A DNA stretch of 36,429 nucleotides, from assembly GCA_027028505.1 (NCBI GenBank), contig JALVJE010000098.1, positions 1 through 36,429 on the forward strand, in the 5' to 3' direction. A program made the position numbers and the translations under genes. Shown here one piece after another: positions 7,148 to 16,123 of the stretch; position 1 is the stretch's first letter, and every line of letters begins with the position of its first letter. The notes below the pieces were generated by a model, which was not told the origin of the DNA, made no database searches, and was given only the letters and a program-made list of their open reading frames with translations. The stretch comes from Bacteroidales bacterium (GTDB taxonomy: Bacteria > Bacteroidota > Bacteroidia > Bacteroidales > VadinHA17).

Positions 7148-7317
7148 CTCCTTCTGCCTTATGCCTTTTTACTTCTGTCTTTTTTCATCCTCTCTTTCCC
7201 GCCTTCCGTAAAAACTACCCCCTGCGGGTAGGTGGTTTTTCAGGTATTCTCTTTTATTTAGGTATCACATCAGAACTTTCCTTTCCGGATCACTTAAACC
7301 AACCCAAAAACCACCCT

Positions 7318-9630
7318 ATGAAAACCTCTACTTTTTTCTTTTTTCTTTTACTCCTTTTGCCGGCTGTCCTCACAGCACAAACTTCTTATACTTTCAACGG
7401 AACAGGCAACTGGAATGATGCTGCGATGTGGACCCCCAACGGCGTTCCCGGACCCGGGGATACGGCTATTGTCACCGCAGGCACAGTCACACTGACGGAT
7501 ACTGTCCATATCAGTGCTCTGTATATGAGTGGCGGGACCATCACGGGAGACAGTAACCTTACTGTCACCGGCTCTCTTGCATGGAGCGGCGGATATATCA
7601 CTTTTACCACTACATCCCTTGAAGTAATACCAAATATAACCCTGACCGCATCAGCCAAATCAAGTATTAAGGGATATGTTAAAGCCGGCCGCAATTTTGT
7701 CAATGAAGGAGAAATATACTGGGGAGATGGTGGCTTGATTATCGGATACCAGAACTTTCACTATCACGTATACTTTTACAATTACGGAACCTTTTACAAT
7801 GCGGGCAATTCGTCCATCACAGGTGGACAGAGTAGTCAAGAGAGACATTTTGTTAACTACGGAAAATATATCAAATCGGGAACAGGAGAGACTCGAATTA
7901 ACATTGTCCAGTTTATAAACTATGGGGAGGTAACAGTGAATGCCGGCACACTTATTTTGCCCGCCGGCTATATTTCCGAAGAAAACGGATCCTATCAGGT
8001 GGACAAAGGTGCCCATCTCAGGGTCTGGGGCCCGAGAACATTTGCGGGTCCGGTACATTGTGACGGTCTTCTGAGTTTTACGGGACAATATACTTTTCAC
8101 ATTAAGGATACTTTCGATATCAAAGGGGAATTCAAACCTGAAGGTTATAGTTGGGTGTATTTTGATGCAGGTAGTACACCGCTCCTCGACTCCTGCATGG
8201 TCACCATCGGAAATCATGTTGTTTTCAGTACCGGTAAAAAAGAAGTCATTGACTCATTAAGAATTTTAAGTTCAGGGGCAGGAGTTACAACGTATGATTC
8301 ACTTATCATAAGAAAATACGCCGATTTTAATAATAGAGCGTGGATCGGTGATGGTACCGGTTCGATAAATTTTGATAAAGATGCAAATATAAATGTGTCA
8401 GGAGATATTACTTTTCTGGGACAAATAAATAACTACGGCAATATTTTCTGGAATTCGGGAGATATTACTTTATACTATAAAAACGACGGGAACTTTACGA
8501 TGATCAATAATTATGGTTTATTTATTGATAATACCGGTGTTCCTTCAAGTGTAAAGATGCCCACAGGAAACGGAACAGTAGTCCGTCATTTTAATAATTA
8601 TGGCACATATTATAAGAAAGATCTGTCTTCCACTCTCTTTGCCAATGGCATTTCATTTATAAATAAGGAAACAGGGGTGCTGAAAGGCATTGGCACGATC
8701 ACTTTTGAGGGTCCGGTAGAAAATCCCGGAATTGTTTCCCCCGGAGATTCCGTGGGGATATTGAATCTGACAGCCGATTATCCCTCCGATTCTACCACCG
8801 TCCTGAACATCGATATTGACGGGGCCGACCGGGATGAGTACGACCTCCTGAACATTGACGGAGCTGCCACCCTGAAGGGCACCCTGAACATCAACCTGCT
8901 GCATAATTATCTCCCGGAAGAAGGAGAGATCTTTGAGATCTTGAAAGCTGGTTCCCTGACGGACACCTTTGATGTGGTGAACGGGGAGGAGATCTGCAAA
9001 TGCACCTATTTTGCCGTGCAGTACACCGACACCTCCGTCCGGCTGGAAGTGTATGGGATCGAGCCACCGCATGCAGCAATGGACACGCTCAGTATCCGGC
9101 AGGATGAGCCGGCAGAGATAAATGTGCTGGCCAACGATACGGACCCGTACGATGAACCGCTCACGATCCTTCTGGTGGGCGATCCTCTCCATGGCAGTGC
9201 GGTGATAAGCGGTGATAGCACCATCACTTATACACCCGAACCCGGTTATGTGGGCCCTGACACCATGATCTATGTGATCGAAAACAGACCGGGATGTATG
9301 GATTCTTCGCTGGTCATCGTGGATGTCCTCTCCACCACAGGCATCCGGGAGTTTCCGTACGACGCCTCAGGGAGCTTTCATATAGAGCAAAACCATCCCA
9401 ATCCTTTCAGCACCTCCACCACCTTTGATTTCTCCCTGCCCGAAAAAGCCTTCACAGAGCTTCGTATCTACAACATCCACGGCCGGCTGATGGACGTGTT
9501 GCTGTCCAAAGAACTGCCTGCCGGAAGCTACAGCTATGAGTGGAATGCCCCCGGACTCGCCGCAGGGGTCTATCTCTACAAATTCTCCGCAGGGGAATAC
9601 GGACATACGGGGAAGGTGTTGAAGAAGTAA
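7318..9630 (+). CDS. T9SS-secreted beta-helix protein with cadherin-like Ig domain
   Basis: A 770-residue secreted protein. The frame is open from 7039, but the ATG at 7318 gives a clean signal peptide (MKTSTFFFFLLLLLPAVLTA, then Q), and the sequence before it is heptamer repeat. Residues 22-500 are Gly/Asn-rich with recurring NYG and NNYG strands, like a right-handed beta-helix or autotransporter-type passenger. About residues 500-575 resemble the ending seen on such helices (NPGIVSPGDSVGILNL). Residues 582-672 form a cadherin-like Ig domain (Big_9 type, with AEINVLANDTDP and YTPEPGYVGPD). Residues 685-770 are a T9SS type A sorting domain (HPNPF, GVYLYKFSAG, final KVLKK). It is probably surface-anchored or released, with an adhesin or matrix role (inference). 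Base composition rises in GC sharply after about 8740. Confidence 0.85.
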   Translation: MKTSTFFFFLLLLLPAVLTAQTSYTFNGTGNWNDAAMWTPNGVPGPGDTAIVTAGTVTLTDTVHISALYMSGGTITGDSNLTVTGSLAWSGGYITFTTTSLEVIPNITLTASAKSSIKGYVKAGRNFVNEGEIYWGDGGLIIGYQNFHYHVYFYNYGTFYNAGNSSITGGQSSQERHFVNYGKYIKSGTGETRINIVQFINYGEVTVNAGTLILPAGYISEENGSYQVDKGAHLRVWGPRTFAGPVHCDGLLSFTGQYTFHIKDTFDIKGEFKPEGYSWVYFDAGSTPLLDSCMVTIGNHVVFSTGKKEVIDSLRILSSGAGVTTYDSLIIRKYADFNNRAWIGDGTGSINFDKDANINVSGDITFLGQINNYGNIFWNSGDITLYYKNDGNFTMINNYGLFIDNTGVPSSVKMPTGNGTVVRHFNNYGTYYKKDLSSTLFANGISFINKETGVLKGIGTITFEGPVENPGIVSPGDSVGILNLTADYPSDSTTVLNIDIDGADRDEYDLLNIDGAATLKGTLNINLLHNYLPEEGEIFEILKAGSLTDTFDVVNGEEICKCTYFAVQYTDTSVRLEVYGIEPPHAAMDTLSIRQDEPAEINVLANDTDPYDEPLTILLVGDPLHGSAVISGDSTITYTPEPGYVGPDTMIYVIENRPGCMDSSLVIVDVLSTTGIREFPYDASGSFHIEQNHPNPFSTSTTFDFSLPEKAFTELRIYNIHGRLMDVLLSKELPAGSYSYEWNAPGLAAGVYLYKFSAGEYGHTGKVLKK

Positions 9631-9638
9631 AGGCGCAG

Positions 9639-9696
9639 CCCGCCCGGATGAACGCCTGCCTGGCGGCAGACAGGGAGTCATCCGTTCGGACGGGGG
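9639..9696. terminator. Large hairpin after the T9SS gene, possible terminator
   Basis: The outer arms CCCGCCCGGATGA (9639-9651) and TCATCCG..CGGACGGGG (from 9678) pair with a small bulge; the inner arms CCTGCCTG and CAGACAGG (9655-9674) form a second stem. It starts 9 bp after the stop codon between convergent genes, so it could end transcription from either side. No U-run follows, so an ordinary intrinsic terminator is not assured; it may be another dispersed palindrome. Confidence 0.4.
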
Positions 9697-9742
9697 CGCA
9701 GGGTGCAGAGCACAGGGCACAGGGCGCAGGGCACAGGGCATA
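9694..9742. repeat. Seven tandem heptamers (GGGCACA type)
   Basis: GGGCGCA, GGGTGCA, GAGCACA, GGGCACA, GGGCGCA, GGGCACA and GGGCATA follow each other without a phase change. Confidence 0.9.
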
Positions 9743-9756
9743 GGATGCCGGTTCTT

Positions 9757-9854
9757 GTCTCTTGTCTCCCGTCTCTAATCTCCTGGCGCTACGCTCTACG
9801 CTCTTAGCTCATGGCTCATTGCTCTTGACTCTTGGTTCTTGGATCTTGTTTCTT
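9757..9854. repeat. Two heptamer arrays ending at the GH38 stop codon
   Basis: The first array (9757-9784) has four units of GTCTCTT type. The second (9792-9854) has nine degenerate units: CGCTCTA, CGCTCTT, AGCTCAT, GGCTCAT, TGCTCTT, GACTCTT, GGTTCTT, GGATCTT and GTTTCTT. The last base of the second array is the first base of the reverse-strand stop codon of the alpha-mannosidase gene. Confidence 0.85.
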
Positions 9855-12800
9855 CATTTTTCCCCTGTCTCCAGTTGAATGGTTATTATTTCGAAACCTT
9901 TGGTGGTAACTGTGATCTCATGCTTTGCGAAGGGCATCCGTACCGGATCCCGTTCCAGCAGGTTGGTCTGAGACACGGATCTCAGCGGGAAGAAAGAATG
10001 CAGGACAGAGTGTCCGGTTTCCCCTTCCGGCTCCACCCACCGAATGATCACGCCCTCTCCCTCTTCCTGTCTTTTAATGGCCGTGACATTCAGCGGATCG
10101 CCTGAGACCCCGAAGAAGCTGAGTGTCTCCGGCAGCCGGGCCCCTTTGACAGGTACCGGGTCTACGACGGCTGTGAGGGGATGGTTGGCCTGCACGCCCT
10201 GCCGCCAGCCGTTTTTCCAGCCGGGGCGGTGGGAGGTGAAGGAAAACCTGAAAGCATGATCGCCGGTCTGAAGATATTCATTCCCTTCGCCGTGGCAGCT
10301 TTTTCTGCTGGCCAGGAGGATGGGCTGCAGGACGGTCTGCCCGTCTTCCGGCCGTAGTGGATCCTTGTAATCCCACGCCACCACGGAGGAGGAGAGCGTC
10401 ACCCCTGCCCGGGGTCCCGAGGCTGAGATCCAGTTCAGAATACTGCGGGGATGCATCTCCGTACAGGGGGGGGTGTACCGCTCTCCGGCGGCTCCCCGGA
10501 TCTCATCCCTACCCACACGCACCCTGCCATAGGGCACCTCATAGGTGACCGGAGCATCTTCCCCGGCCACGGGGAACAGCTCCCGGTATTCCCGGTACAG
10601 GGTTCCGTCCCAGTTCAACAGAGAGGTCCTGAAATCAATTCTTTTGATGTCCTTATAGATCCTGACCTCCTGCAGGACGGTGGCATGTCTGATCTGCTGC
10701 CGGTAACCGTACTGAAGATAGACAGGCCCCTGCTCTTCCAGCGTCCACCGGACGGGATGCCTTCCCGTCCGGTCCAGGAATATCTTCCCCGGCTGCTGTA
10801 TGTCACCAAACTCCCCGGCGCCGTTCCCCACCGATTCCAGCAGCACCACCTCGCCGGCAAAATATTCTCCGGTATCCAGCAGGTTCACCTGCAGTTCCTT
10901 GTCATAGATCTGTCGCACCCCTCCCCTTCCGAATGTGATCCGGTAGAAAGCATTCTCCACAGGCCCGGCAATGGAACGGGCAGTATCTCCGGCGGCCGGT
11001 CGCTCTTTTTCAGGATGCAAATAAAAGGTCCGGTATCCTACGGACGGCACCTCCCCGGCCACAAAATTCAGAAGGGCTTCCCGCAGGGAGCCGTCGTCAT
11101 AAAACACCTTCTCACTGAGCTGACAGGGGACAGATCGTCCCTCTGCATCCTCCATCCGTACACTGCGGGCAGCGCCCTTATCAAAGCCGACCTGTACGCT
11201 CACCGGGCCGGTCCGTGGCCAGGCGAGATCATTGAAAACGACCACGGGACGGCCTTGGGATCTTTTTGTCTTTATCTGTTGAGAGATATCCTGCAGCGCC
11301 GTGTTCAGGAGTTGCCGGGCAAGGGTCCGTGCCTGCTCAAACTTTTCCAGGAACAGATGGTCGGTGATGTCGCCATGTTTTCCGCCCCAGCCGTGATCCG
11401 GATATATCTTGGCCTCCCAGGCCCGGTTCAGCTGCGCCTCCGGGTATTTTGAGAATGACCCGGATAAAAGGGCAGCGATGGTAGAAAATTTCTCGGTTGC
11501 CGGCAAGAGGATGTCCCCTTCGCGGCTGGCCCGGAGGGCTTTCTCATGCGAGGGCCCGTGGATATAGAGCCACACGTCGGGCCTCTCGCCCAGCAGAGGT
11601 TGCATCCCGGTACCCGGCTGCAGGTCACTGAAGAAATCATCCATCAGCACCTGTTTCACCGGCGGCAGGACCAGGGGTCTGAGCGTACCGTCCTCAGCCA
11701 CATAAGAATCCAGGGATTCCCATTGCCGGATCAAAGGACGGTAGTCATGTGCAGGACTCATATCCCAGTCAGACAAAAGGGGTATGGCCGGATGATCGTT
11801 CCGGCCGCGGACGTTGATCCAGTGCATGGCATACCCGGCAAGAAAAGAGGCTGCCTTAAAGAAATCCTGATTCAGCGCCGGATAAGCCAGTGTATAGTGT
11901 CCGGGCGAGAAGGTAGTGACGAAGCTGCTGTCGGGGGCATACCAACGATACACTCCCTGTTTCTGGCGGCTGATCACCAGATGCTCCACCCCCGCCTTTT
12001 TCATGATCTGCGGCATCTGCAGGGTCCGGCCCGGCACATCCACGTTCCAGTATGAGAGGGCGTGGTAACCAGGGAACTGTTTCTCCAACCACCTCTTACC
12101 CAGGTAGAACTGCCTGAGTAGCGACTCCCCGGAGTACATATCCTCATACGGCATGTTGTAGGAAGCACCCACAGAGATCCTGCCCTCGCGCAATAGTCTG
12201 GCCAGGTCCGCTTTTCGATCGGGATGGCGGGCCAGGTATTCCCGTACCATCAGGACATCCTCTATGTCAAACCGGTAAAGTGAGTCCTGCAGCGCATGAT
12301 CGATCAACGGGGTAAGCAACATGGTATCCCGCTCGATGATGCATTTTTCGGGGCTATCCATCCAGGCAATATCCTGGTGGCTGGAGTTCATCAGGAAGAT
12401 AGTGCCCTGTGAGGCCGCCGAGGCAGACAGTGTCTTCAGACGGCTGAACAGGGCAGGCTGATAGAAAGCCTGCACACCGAGGAACCATGTCCCGGGGCTC
12501 ATCCAGGCAGCCGTCTGCTTTATGAGCATATTTTCTCCCAGCTGTGAGGAGGTGCCGGTGTACCCGAACCCGGGCATATGCAGGACCGATCTCCCTTCCA
12601 GCAAAAGATCCATGGCCCGGTCTTTGGCCAGGTCGGAAGATGGCAGGGAGAAGCGGCCGACGGTGCCGTCGGTCTCTTTCTTCAGCATCACTCCTCCTGC
12701 GGTATTATCATCCGTTTTCAATACGATCTTTTTTCCGCTCCAGGATCGCGGTGCTTTCAGTACCACCTGGGTGGTGTCGGGTCCTTTTTCGAACCACACA

Positions 12801-13435
12801 TTCATCCAGTATTCATACCGTTGTTCATTCCGGAACCATCTCAGGGCATCGGGGGCCGTGAAGGTCATGTACCAGGCGGTGGAGTTCTCCGCAGCGCCCG
12901 TCACCCTGAGCCGCAAAGGCTTCCCGGGGGTGAGATATTTCTCCGGCAGGGTCATCCACATGTACCCGAAACCATCTCCGTGCTGGTCCCGCATCAGCGT
13001 GACGTACGACAGCCGGCTGCCGTCAGGGCCGTTCACCTCCCAGCGGGCAGGACCGCCGCCGGTAAAAGTAAAGAGTAACCGGTCGTTGACATACAGGTAA
13101 AAATGATGCACCCCGTGGTTCAGGTCCAGACCGGCCAGCCACAGTAAACCATTGCCGTTTCCGGGGATCCTGTCCGGCAGTGGCGCTGTCAGCCACTCCG
13201 CAGTCATCGTACCATCCGTAGCACGCACCAGCAGCGCCCGGGTGACCTCCTGCCGCAGGCTGTGATAATCGATCAGGGTACCTTTCACCGTCCCGGCATA
13301 CCCCTCGGTAAAGCGCGCCGAGAGGGCCGCCAGGGCCTCTTTGGTTTGGGATATGCCGGCATCCTGTGCCTGGGCCAGAAAGCCTGATACTCCCAAAAGA
13401 AGCGTCAGCAACATGTTTTGGTATCCATGTCTCAT
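9854..13435 (-). CDS. GH38 alpha-mannosidase, exported
   Basis: A 1193-residue glycoside hydrolase with a signal peptide (residues 1-23, ending FLAQAQ). The GH38 catalytic domain begins near residue 340: the metal-binding motif SSHQDIAW has H353 and D355, and WNVDVPGRTLQMP carries D466, the expected nucleophile and zinc ligand. HGDITD with H687 is a candidate for the fourth ligand. About 330 residues before the catalytic domain are beta-rich and probably a carbohydrate-binding or domain-interface module. The last 450 residues match the beta-sandwich C-terminal half of the family. It should remove alpha-linked mannose from glycans in the periplasm or outside; no sorting domain is seen. It is divergent from the six-gene glycosidase run, with its own TACTTTTG -7 motif at 13475-13482. 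Confidence 0.88.
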   Translation of the reverse strand: MRHGYQNMLLTLLLGVSGFLAQAQDAGISQTKEALAALSARFTEGYAGTVKGTLIDYHSLRQEVTRALLVRATDGTMTAEWLTAPLPDRIPGNGNGLLWLAGLDLNHGVHHFYLYVNDRLLFTFTGGGPARWEVNGPDGSRLSYVTLMRDQHGDGFGYMWMTLPEKYLTPGKPLRLRVTGAAENSTAWYMTFTAPDALRWFRNEQRYEYWMNVWFEKGPDTTQVVLKAPRSWSGKKIVLKTDDNTAGGVMLKKETDGTVGRFSLPSSDLAKDRAMDLLLEGRSVLHMPGFGYTGTSSQLGENMLIKQTAAWMSPGTWFLGVQAFYQPALFSRLKTLSASAASQGTIFLMNSSHQDIAWMDSPEKCIIERDTMLLTPLIDHALQDSLYRFDIEDVLMVREYLARHPDRKADLARLLREGRISVGASYNMPYEDMYSGESLLRQFYLGKRWLEKQFPGYHALSYWNVDVPGRTLQMPQIMKKAGVEHLVISRQKQGVYRWYAPDSSFVTTFSPGHYTLAYPALNQDFFKAASFLAGYAMHWINVRGRNDHPAIPLLSDWDMSPAHDYRPLIRQWESLDSYVAEDGTLRPLVLPPVKQVLMDDFFSDLQPGTGMQPLLGERPDVWLYIHGPSHEKALRASREGDILLPATEKFSTIAALLSGSFSKYPEAQLNRAWEAKIYPDHGWGGKHGDITDHLFLEKFEQARTLARQLLNTALQDISQQIKTKRSQGRPVVVFNDLAWPRTGPVSVQVGFDKGAARSVRMEDAEGRSVPCQLSEKVFYDDGSLREALLNFVAGEVPSVGYRTFYLHPEKERPAAGDTARSIAGPVENAFYRITFGRGGVRQIYDKELQVNLLDTGEYFAGEVVLLESVGNGAGEFGDIQQPGKIFLDRTGRHPVRWTLEEQGPVYLQYGYRQQIRHATVLQEVRIYKDIKRIDFRTSLLNWDGTLYREYRELFPVAGEDAPVTYEVPYGRVRVGRDEIRGAAGERYTPPCTEMHPRSILNWISASGPRAGVTLSSSVVAWDYKDPLRPEDGQTVLQPILLASRKSCHGEGNEYLQTGDHAFRFSFTSHRPGWKNGWRQGVQANHPLTAVVDPVPVKGARLPETLSFFGVSGDPLNVTAIKRQEEGEGVIIRWVEPEGETGHSVLHSFFPLRSVSQTNLLERDPVRMPFAKHEITVTTKGFEIITIQLETGEK

Positions 13436-13474
13436 AGCTAAATGATAAAAGGATTAAATCACTTCTTTTTTTTT

Positions 13475-13482
13475 CAAAAGTA
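13475..13482 (-). promoter_or_regulatory. Candidate -7 promoter element for the GH38 gene
   Basis: On the minus strand TACTTTTG matches TAnnTTTG exactly, 39 bp upstream of the ATG. A T-rich stretch lies in the -33 region but there is no clean TTTG. Confidence 0.45.
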
Positions 13483-13490
13483 TAAAAAGG

Positions 13491-13560
13491 AAGTTAAAAG
13501 TTATGAGTTTCGGGTATCGGGTTTGGAGTATGAAGTGTAGAGTTGAAAGTTTATAGATCA
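13491..13560. repeat. Degenerate heptamer array (GAGTTTC/GGGTATC type)
   Basis: Ten units in 7-nt phase: AAGTTAA, AAGTTAT, GAGTTTC, GGGTATC, GGGTTTG, GAGTATG, AAGTGTA, GAGTTGA, AAGTTTA and TAGATCA. It is followed by octamers (GCTTTATC, TCATCATC, GCTTCATC) and then hairpin copy 2, the same order as at 29651-29790. Confidence 0.75.
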
Positions 13561-13597
13561 GGCTATTCGCTTTATCTCATCATCGCTTCATCCTTTG

Positions 13598-13633
13598 TCC
13601 GCCATAGTCCCGATAAATCGGGACGAAGGCGGA
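13598..13633. repeat. Hairpin repeat TCCGCC..GGCGGA, copy 2
   Basis: Identical to copy 1 (3506-3541) over the hairpin and followed by the same GCTTCATCGG; a shortened CTGCGGCAGGCA palindrome is just downstream. It lies between the divergent GH38 and GH2 promoters. Confidence 0.8.
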
Positions 13634-13706
13634 GCTTCATCGGTTTTCCCAGTATTCCTTGTCTGCGGCAGGCATCTCTCCCTCCCTTCCTTATTCCAAT
13701 ATTTTT

Positions 13707-13714
13707 TATCTTTG
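13707..13714 (+). promoter_or_regulatory. Candidate -7 promoter element for the six-gene run
   Basis: TATCTTTG matches TAnnTTTG exactly, 75 bp upstream of the first ATG at 13790. It is the only good candidate found before the plus-strand genes from 13790 to 21701. Confidence 0.5.
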
Positions 13715-13789
13715 AACGGTAATACCTTTCCGGAGACAGCCCCGGACAGCGCCCGGTATCTGCACACCTGATCCATATATCCTGACAAA

Positions 13790-16075
13790 ATGAAAAATCT
13801 CTTCCTGCCTGCACTGCTCTTTGCTCTTCTTACCGCCCCCGACCTTTCCCAGGCCCAGGACCGCCGGGTGATCCCTCTGACAGACCGCTGGCACTTTACG
13901 GGCGGGGCGGTCGCGGGTACAGAGATTGATGATACGGTCTCCCTGCCCCATACCTGGAACGCCACCGACGCCCAGGAGGGTATCCCCTACTACCGCGGCG
14001 AAGGCACCTATGAGAAAACGTTCACCGCCCCCGCAGCCTGGCGTGACAAGCGTGTATTTATCCGTTTTGACGGCGTGATGACCACGGCGAAGGTCTTTTT
14101 GAACGACCACCTGCTGGGAGAGCACAAGGGGGGCTTTTCTGCTTTTGTCTTTGAACTGACACCGCATCTGGAATACGGAAAGGAAAATACCTTAAAGGTC
14201 ATTGCCAACAATGCATACAACCCGGACATCCCTCCTCTCGTCGGGGATTTCAATCTGTACGGTGGTATTTACCGGCCCGTTCATCTGATCGTCGCCCCAA
14301 AGGTCTGCATCAGTCCCCTGGACTATGCCTCCCCGGGCATTTATCTGGTCCCCCTGCAGGTCTCCGGATCGTCGGCAGCACTCAACGTAAAAGTCAGGAT
14401 CTCCAACGCCACCGGTCGTGAAGAGACCAGATCGGTCTCTCTCACCGTCCTGGATGCGGAGGATCACCCTGTCCTCTCGCTGGAGGAGGCTTATACGGCG
14501 CCGGCAGGAGAGAGCACGTGGTCGAAAAAGATCACCCTCCCCCACCCTCACCTGTGGAATGGCAGAAAAGATCCCTACCTGTACCACGTGCGTATCGGTC
14601 TTTTGCAGGACGGCCGCATCACCGACAGTGAGACCCAGCCGCTGGGACTGCGCTCTTTTCATGTGGATCCCGATAAAGGCTTTTTCCTTAACGGCACCCA
14701 TCTGGCCCTGCACGGGGTGAGCCGTCACCAGGACCGCTACAACAAGGGCTCTGCCCTCTCATACGCCGATCACCGGCAGGACGTGGACCTGATCCTGGAG
14801 ATGGGTGTCAACGCCCTGCGGCTGGCCCACTACCAGCAGGCCGGCGCCATGTACGACCTGGCCGACAGCAACGGTATCATTGTCTGGGCCGAGATCCCCT
14901 GGGTGGGCGCCCCGGCAGGCTTCCTCTCCGAGACGAACGGCTATGAGCCCACGGAGGCTTTCCGGGAAAACCTTAAGCAACAGCTGACCGAGCTCATCCG
15001 GCAGAACTTCAACCATCCTTCCATCCTCTTCTGGAGCCTCTTCAACGAGATCCAGAACCCGGAGGATGAGAGCCCGGTGCCCCTGATCCGGGAGCTGAAC
15101 AAATTAGCAAAGAGCGAAGACCCTTCCCGGCTGACGGCAGGCGCCAGCATGCTCGATCCCGGGGAGAACATCCACGACATCACCGACGTCATCGCCTGGA
15201 ACCGCTATTATGGCTGGTACTACGGGAAGCCTGAAGATATGGGCACCTTCCTCGACAAAACACACAAAGAGCATCCCCGTTTCTGCATCGGCATCAGTGA
15301 ATACGGTGCCGGCGGCAGCATCCATCAGCATACCCGCAGGCTGAAACGCCCCGATCCGTTCGGCTCCCCCCACCCGGAAGAGTGGGAAAGCTATTACCAC
15401 GAGGAGAATATGAAGGCCTTTGACACCCGTCCCTGGGTGTGGGGCACCTTCGTCTGGAACATGTTCGACTTCAGCTCAGCCTTCCGGCGCGAGGGAGATC
15501 ATTACGGCATCAACGACAAAGGGCTGGTCACCTTTGACAGGAAAACCAAAAAGGATGCCTTTTACTTCTACAAAGCCATCTGGAGCGATGAGCCAGTATT
15601 GTATATCACTTCCCGCCGCTTTCTATTCAGGTATCATGAGCGGACAGACGTGAAGGTGTACAGTAACCTGCCGGAGGTGACCCTGCGGGTCAACGGGCAG
15701 ATCATCGGCACCCGGATCCCTGCGAACGGTACGGCCGTCTGGGAAGAGGTGGCACTCAAAGAAGGGAACAATGCCATCCATGTGGAGGGCGAACATGACG
15801 GACAGACCCTCACGGACGACTGCGTATGGGTGCTGGACACAGCTTTTGGGATGCGGCAGGTGTCCCGAATATACAAGATCATGGAGCATCTCTGGCTGAT
15901 CCTGACAATCGGGCTGGTGCTGCTCCTGTGGTTCCGGGTCAGAGGCTGGCGCAGAAAGCAACAAACGCCGAAATGGAAACGCATCGTGGCCCGGACCTTC
16001 TTTTTTGTGTTTCTGGTACTGGAAGTGCTCCTGCTGGTCATAAAGATCATCCTCAACAGCCAGATGGGGGCATAA
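13790..16075 (+). CDS. GH2 glycosidase (beta-galactosidase type) with C-terminal membrane anchor
   Basis: A 761-residue exported glycoside hydrolase of family 2. A signal peptide covers about residues 1-22. A sugar-binding jelly-roll follows (SLPHTWNATD, YRGEGTYEKTF, GGIYRPVHL), then an Ig-like domain, then the TIM barrel with LHGVSRHQD. The acid/base is E420 in FWSLFNEI and the nucleophile E504 in GISEYGAG. After a further sandwich domain, the C-terminus carries two strongly hydrophobic segments (about residues 700-717 and 733-755) separated by a basic RVRGWRRKQQTPKWKR loop. GH2 enzymes normally end without membrane segments, so this one is probably anchored in the inner membrane facing the periplasm. 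It is the first gene of the six-gene run; specificity (beta-galactoside or a related beta-linkage) is not certain. Confidence 0.87.
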   Translation: MKNLFLPALLFALLTAPDLSQAQDRRVIPLTDRWHFTGGAVAGTEIDDTVSLPHTWNATDAQEGIPYYRGEGTYEKTFTAPAAWRDKRVFIRFDGVMTTAKVFLNDHLLGEHKGGFSAFVFELTPHLEYGKENTLKVIANNAYNPDIPPLVGDFNLYGGIYRPVHLIVAPKVCISPLDYASPGIYLVPLQVSGSSAALNVKVRISNATGREETRSVSLTVLDAEDHPVLSLEEAYTAPAGESTWSKKITLPHPHLWNGRKDPYLYHVRIGLLQDGRITDSETQPLGLRSFHVDPDKGFFLNGTHLALHGVSRHQDRYNKGSALSYADHRQDVDLILEMGVNALRLAHYQQAGAMYDLADSNGIIVWAEIPWVGAPAGFLSETNGYEPTEAFRENLKQQLTELIRQNFNHPSILFWSLFNEIQNPEDESPVPLIRELNKLAKSEDPSRLTAGASMLDPGENIHDITDVIAWNRYYGWYYGKPEDMGTFLDKTHKEHPRFCIGISEYGAGGSIHQHTRRLKRPDPFGSPHPEEWESYYHEENMKAFDTRPWVWGTFVWNMFDFSSAFRREGDHYGINDKGLVTFDRKTKKDAFYFYKAIWSDEPVLYITSRRFLFRYHERTDVKVYSNLPEVTLRVNGQIIGTRIPANGTAVWEEVALKEGNNAIHVEGEHDGQTLTDDCVWVLDTAFGMRQVSRIYKIMEHLWLILTIGLVLLLWFRVRGWRRKQQTPKWKRIVARTFFFVFLVLEVLLLVIKIILNSQMGA

Positions 16076-16123
16076 GGTGATCCCGTATAATAATTATATT
16101 TGTTAAAGCAAAAAAGCAAATAC

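Noticed and set aside
7039..7317. N-terminal extension of the T9SS beta-helix protein
   Set aside because: The frame is open, but the extension translates heptamer repeats and a clean signal peptide begins at the ATG at 7318.
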